A stretch of 16,612 nt of DNA. Origin: an uncultured Collinsella sp. (GTDB lineage Bacteria; Actinomycetota; Coriobacteriia; Coriobacteriales; Coriobacteriaceae). This document shows positions 13,556 through 16,612 of the stretch, in pieces. Location: assembly GCA_958429225.1 (NCBI GenBank), contig CAUAJB010000049.1, positions 1 through 16,612 on the forward strand, read 5' to 3'. Numbering within the stretch: the stretch's first letter is position 1; every line of letters starts with the position of its first letter. Under the pieces are notes generated by a model, which saw only the letters and a program-made list of their open reading frames with translations, did no database searches and was not told where the DNA came from. The translations under genes and the position numbers were made by a program.

Positions 13556-15778
13556 ATGAATATGCTCAAAATCTCGAAGGCGATCTTTAGGTCGCTTCTC
13601 TCCTCCAGGTCGCTCTGTGTTGTCGTTGTTGCGTTGATGGTTCTTTGTGCTCTGCCCGTCTTCAGGAGCGCGGCTGGCATCGACGGACGGGTCGAATACC
13701 TCGAGTCGGGAATAACCCGTGTTGAGCAGGAATTGTCAGCATCCTATGCGGATGCGCTTGTGAATGCGGGGGAGGACGGTGTCTATACCTCTTCATCAAG
13801 CATGCCCGCGCTTCTGTACCCTCTTGCCGCGGGACGTCTTATCTTGGCACCGCTCTCTCCCCTACTTCCGTTTCTGCAGATATCGGATGGAGAGTACACC
13901 TATTATGACGGATCGAAGGAGTACTTGCTATGGGTCGCAACGGCCGTTGCCGTCTCGTTCCTTGCCGCGCGTCTTAACAAACGTGAAAAGCTCATCATCC
14001 AGGCACCGATGGGCGAGCTGGGTAGACTTGTTGCATCGAGCGTATGGGCGAGTGTTTTTGCAATGCTTGCCGTCCTCGCCATCAATCTTCCAGGGATAAT
14101 CGCCGCGCTTGTGAAGAATGGCCCGGGCTCGCCGTTCTATCCGATAGGCTACATTCAATATGCGACTCCGGTTATCAAACCGGCTTGGCTGGTGTTCGCG
14201 CAGACGGCCATCATGCAATTCTTGGTGGCAGCGTTCATCTCGCTTGTCGTTCACCTTGCCGTGAAGATTGCCAATAACCCTACGCTTGGAATCGTGTTCG
14301 TATGTGCCCTGATGGGGGTGACGATGGTTCCCGGGTATTACGGAAGATCCATCGCTTTACGTGAGTTCGCCCTGTTGAATCCCCTTACGTATGCGAACAC
14401 TGAGTTGACCGTCGGCGCCTATAGCCCGTACCCGACAACGCAGATAGTGAATCTGCCTGGACTTTGCTTCGAGCGTGGCGCGATTGCCCTCGTATGCGCA
14501 ATCGGGATCGAGGTGCTGGCAATTAGCCTGCTTTGCGTTGCTGGAAAGAGCGGCTGCGCGTGCCCGATATCCCCGATTTGTCTTGAGAGAGGTTCCTTCA
14601 CTGCATTGAGAACGGCAACTCGTTCGAGCGCTTGTGCCTCCGCCGTTGCATACGTAAGAACGATGGGGAAACTGCTCCTGCGTTCTCCTACCCTCGCCGT
14701 ATGCGCGATTGCAATGTCGACGACGATGCTGGCCCCGGCTCTGGTCGAGATGTTTCCTGACGCTGATAACGTTTCCGCTGTTCGGTATAGGGATGGGGAG
14801 CTCCGTTCAATAGATCGGTATCTAGAGCAGAACGCTGCGAATATGGACGTCGAGGGCAAAGCGGCCCTGGAAGACATGCGGGATGCTCTTTCGGGTTTCG
14901 TGTACGCGCCTATGCCTGCGGAGGGGTTTCGAAGCCTTGCGACGTACGAGCGCGCTCGAGGTGAGCTGGGCGCGGCAGATGCGACTCTCCTGCAATCGAT
15001 CGGAATCGAGCCGGAGACTCCTTCTCGTGCGGAGGCGCGCGCCCTTCTGCTTGAGTCGATCGCGAGCTTGCCGGACCCCAAGGTTTACGAGTTAAGTACG
15101 AAGATGCCCCCATTAATCCTCCTTTCGTATCTCCAGGCAGCGCTTCCCTCCTTATTTTTGCTGTTGCCCGTGGTTGTCACATCGCTCGCGTGCACCCACC
15201 TGCAGTGTCGTTCCCTTCTGGTTCTCCAGATCCCCGCAACAGCGCATGTGCGTTTTCTGACGGCTGTTGCGCTGGCTCTCCTGCTTGGCTTGGTGCTGCT
15301 TTTGGTGTCGATGGTTCCCGCTGTCGTTGTGTCCGTGATTAAGAACGGTGCGGGTGGATCGGAGTATCCCGTCGCTCTCATTCGGGCGGGAGCTTCGACA
15401 ACGTCCATGGTGGGGGAGGCGGTGTTGTGCAGTATTCCGTTGCTGGTCATGGCATACGGCGTGATTTCCGTCGTCGCTGCGTTGACAGCAGCGATTAGCC
15501 GCAACCCCGTTGTCACCGGAATGGTTTGCGCGGTTCTCTTGGTGTTGGGTTCGTTGAGCGCTCATGTTGAAAGCGTGGGCATGGGCGTCGCGCTGCTGGC
15601 TCCATTCGCCTCGTTTGATCTCGCTTCCCAGGTGGGGACGATTGGGTTCCTTGGGCGAGGGACGAACGCGATGCCTTTTGGAGAGGTCGTCGGCGCATCG
15701 GGCGCTCTGCTGGTGGTCTTGGGCGCCGTATCTCCGTTGATGGTGCGCCTGAGTGTTCCAAAGATCGAAAGGGGATGA
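13556..15778 (+). CDS. ABC-2-type permease, two permease halves fused in one chain
   Basis: 740 residues. Two similar halves follow one another (about 1-335 and 365-740). Each starts with a basic stretch and one helix (20-36; 376-397), then an outside domain (38-120; 398-515), then about five helices. Residues 146-200 and 555-609 align without gaps with 14 identities in 55, including Q-x-P, KNG-x-G and YP; RNP/NNP follows in both. This looks like an ancient tandem duplication giving a single-chain pseudodimer that could pair with two copies of the ATPase encoded next to it. The substrate is unknown. AAGG (13546-13549) lies six bases before the ATG at 13556; the ATG at 13538 lacks a Shine-Dalgarno. 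The stop overlaps the possible upstream start of the ATPase gene. Codon use is less G/C-biased than in the housekeeping genes. Confidence 0.8.
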   Translation: MNMLKISKAIFRSLLSSRSLCVVVVALMVLCALPVFRSAAGIDGRVEYLESGITRVEQELSASYADALVNAGEDGVYTSSSSMPALLYPLAAGRLILAPLSPLLPFLQISDGEYTYYDGSKEYLLWVATAVAVSFLAARLNKREKLIIQAPMGELGRLVASSVWASVFAMLAVLAINLPGIIAALVKNGPGSPFYPIGYIQYATPVIKPAWLVFAQTAIMQFLVAAFISLVVHLAVKIANNPTLGIVFVCALMGVTMVPGYYGRSIALREFALLNPLTYANTELTVGAYSPYPTTQIVNLPGLCFERGAIALVCAIGIEVLAISLLCVAGKSGCACPISPICLERGSFTALRTATRSSACASAVAYVRTMGKLLLRSPTLAVCAIAMSTTMLAPALVEMFPDADNVSAVRYRDGELRSIDRYLEQNAANMDVEGKAALEDMRDALSGFVYAPMPAEGFRSLATYERARGELGAADATLLQSIGIEPETPSRAEARALLLESIASLPDPKVYELSTKMPPLILLSYLQAALPSLFLLLPVVVTSLACTHLQCRSLLVLQIPATAHVRFLTAVALALLLGLVLLLVSMVPAVVVSVIKNGAGGSEYPVALIRAGASTTSMVGEAVLCSIPLLVMAYGVISVVAALTAAISRNPVVTGMVCAVLLVLGSLSAHVESVGMGVALLAPFASFDLASQVGTIGFLGRGTNAMPFGEVVGASGALLVVLGAVSPLMVRLSVPKIERG

Positions 15779-15783
15779 TCTCG

Positions 15784-16524
15784 ATGATTGACCTTCAAAC
15801 GCTGACGATCTCTTATGGAAAGAAGGTGCTCGTAGATTCGGTGAACGCTGAGTTTGCCCCGGGTACGGTCTACGGTCTCGTCGCTCCGAACGGGCATGGA
15901 AAGACGACGTTGCTGCGTGCGATGGCAGGTTTGCCGGGTCCTCGCGTGGACGGGAGCATCGTTCTGGATGAGGTGCAGGGTACGGGTGCGAGAGAGGTCC
16001 GTTCTATGATCTTCTATGCACCTGGTGAGGGGACGCTGCTGTATCCCGGATTGCGTGCGGAAGATCACCTCAAGATGGTTTGCGATATGTGGCCGCATGC
16101 TCGCGATATCGAAGAGATAGTGGAACAAACGCAGATAGGCGAGTTCGCGAAGATGAGGATCCGCACTCTGAGCCAGGGCATGAAGCAGCAGCTTACCCTG
16201 GCGATTGCGTATGCGACGGGCGCGCGGTACCTTCTATTAGATGAGCCCATGAACGCGCTCGACCCCAGCAGGGTGGACTTGCATTCCGAGATTCTCGGGA
16301 AGCTGGCCGATTCTGGTACGTGCATCATCATGTCATCCCACATCTTGGATTCGGTCGATAGGCTGTGCGATGAGATTCTGTTTTTGAAGGATGGGAGGCT
16401 CATTAGAAGCATTCCGCAAGATGATGCTGCGCCGAAGTCTCCTGGATCCCATTTCGCAAAGCCTGCCGGACGCGCCGAGGGTGCGCTAAGCACGTATCGG
16501 CGACTCTACGAAAAGGGCGGGTAG
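15784..16524 (+). CDS. ABC transporter ATPase
   Basis: 246 residues that power the adjacent fused permease. Walker A is APNGHGKTT, the signature is LSQGMKQQ, Walker B is YLLLDEP, the D-loop is NALD and the H-loop His is in MSSHILD. At the Q-loop the sequence is FYAPGEGTLLYPGL, with no Gln where one is usual, and the signature is LSQGM rather than LSGGQ. Walker A Lys and the Walker B Glu are intact, so ATP hydrolysis is plausible. AAAGGGG (15768-15774) sits nine bases before the ATG at 15784. The ATG at 15775 overlaps the permease stop but touches that Shine-Dalgarno, so 15784 is preferred. Translational coupling with the permease is likely. This ATPase type is common in drug, lantibiotic and peptide exporters. 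Confidence 0.92.
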   Translation: MIDLQTLTISYGKKVLVDSVNAEFAPGTVYGLVAPNGHGKTTLLRAMAGLPGPRVDGSIVLDEVQGTGAREVRSMIFYAPGEGTLLYPGLRAEDHLKMVCDMWPHARDIEEIVEQTQIGEFAKMRIRTLSQGMKQQLTLAIAYATGARYLLLDEPMNALDPSRVDLHSEILGKLADSGTCIIMSSHILDSVDRLCDEILFLKDGRLIRSIPQDDAAPKSPGSHFAKPAGRAEGALSTYRRLYEKGG

Positions 16525-16526
16525 AA

Positions 16527-16612
16527 ATGCAAGTTAAAAATCTATGTGGCCAATGTGATACCGTTGAACCCGCATATCGATACCGCTCAGCCATTCGCCT
16601 CGCCCCCGTCGC
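16527..16612 (+). CDS. Start of a third gene in the ABC operon, CxxC motif, cut by window edge
   Basis: An ATG two bases after the ATPase stop opens a frame that stays open to the edge (28 codons). It begins MQVKNLCGQCDTVEPAYRYR. A purine-rich AAAAGGGCGGG (16511-16521) lies upstream. CGQC is a CxxC pair that could bind metal or be redox-active, but 28 residues are too few to assign a family. Position and spacing suggest it belongs to the permease-ATPase operon. Confidence 0.45.
   Translation, partial: MQVKNLCGQCDTVEPAYRYRSAIRLAPV

Overview
The window reads as chromosomal DNA of a high-GC Gram-positive anaerobe. Gene content and the strong G/C bias at third codon positions suggest Coriobacteriia, perhaps Collinsella or a relative. 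This is an inference, because there is no rRNA or other marker gene here. Positions 1-11,524 look like ordinary housekeeping DNA. Positions about 11,900-16,612 look like an accessory insertion.

Housekeeping part. A bifunctional penicillin-binding protein (minus strand, cut by the left edge) is divergent from a U32-family RNA hydroxylation-type protein. Next come tyrS (TyrZ-type), adenine deaminase (ade) and a Cof-type HAD phosphatase on the plus strand. A second Cof-type HAD phosphatase, a citrate synthase with its own intrinsic terminator, and a small ACT-domain protein follow on the minus strand. The ACT gene and gltA are probably co-transcribed.

The gaps from tyrS to the second phosphatase are unusually structured. 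They hold a 12-bp perfect hairpin at the tyrS stop, a nested 99-nt hairpin, and a family of palindromic repeats with the core GGGGAC-N2-TCTT. These repeats bracket both ade and the first phosphatase in inverted orientation, and some overlap or touch stop codons. Both genes also have a strong hairpin plus T-run directly in front of the start codon, which suggests leader control.

Accessory part. A tyrosine recombinase keeps its whole catalytic half but has lost its N-terminal half. Its remnant begins directly after, and in frame with, the stop codon of a small YozG-type HTH regulator. That regulator is translationally coupled to a four-helix DUF2975 membrane protein. A perfect 17-bp palindrome overlaps the predicted promoter of the pair, as expected for autoregulation. 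Divergent from it is an exporter operon: one long ABC-2-type permease that is an internal tandem duplication (two permease halves in a single chain), an ABC ATPase with non-canonical motifs, and the start of a third gene with a CxxC motif that runs off the right edge. The exporter substrate cannot be read from this sequence.
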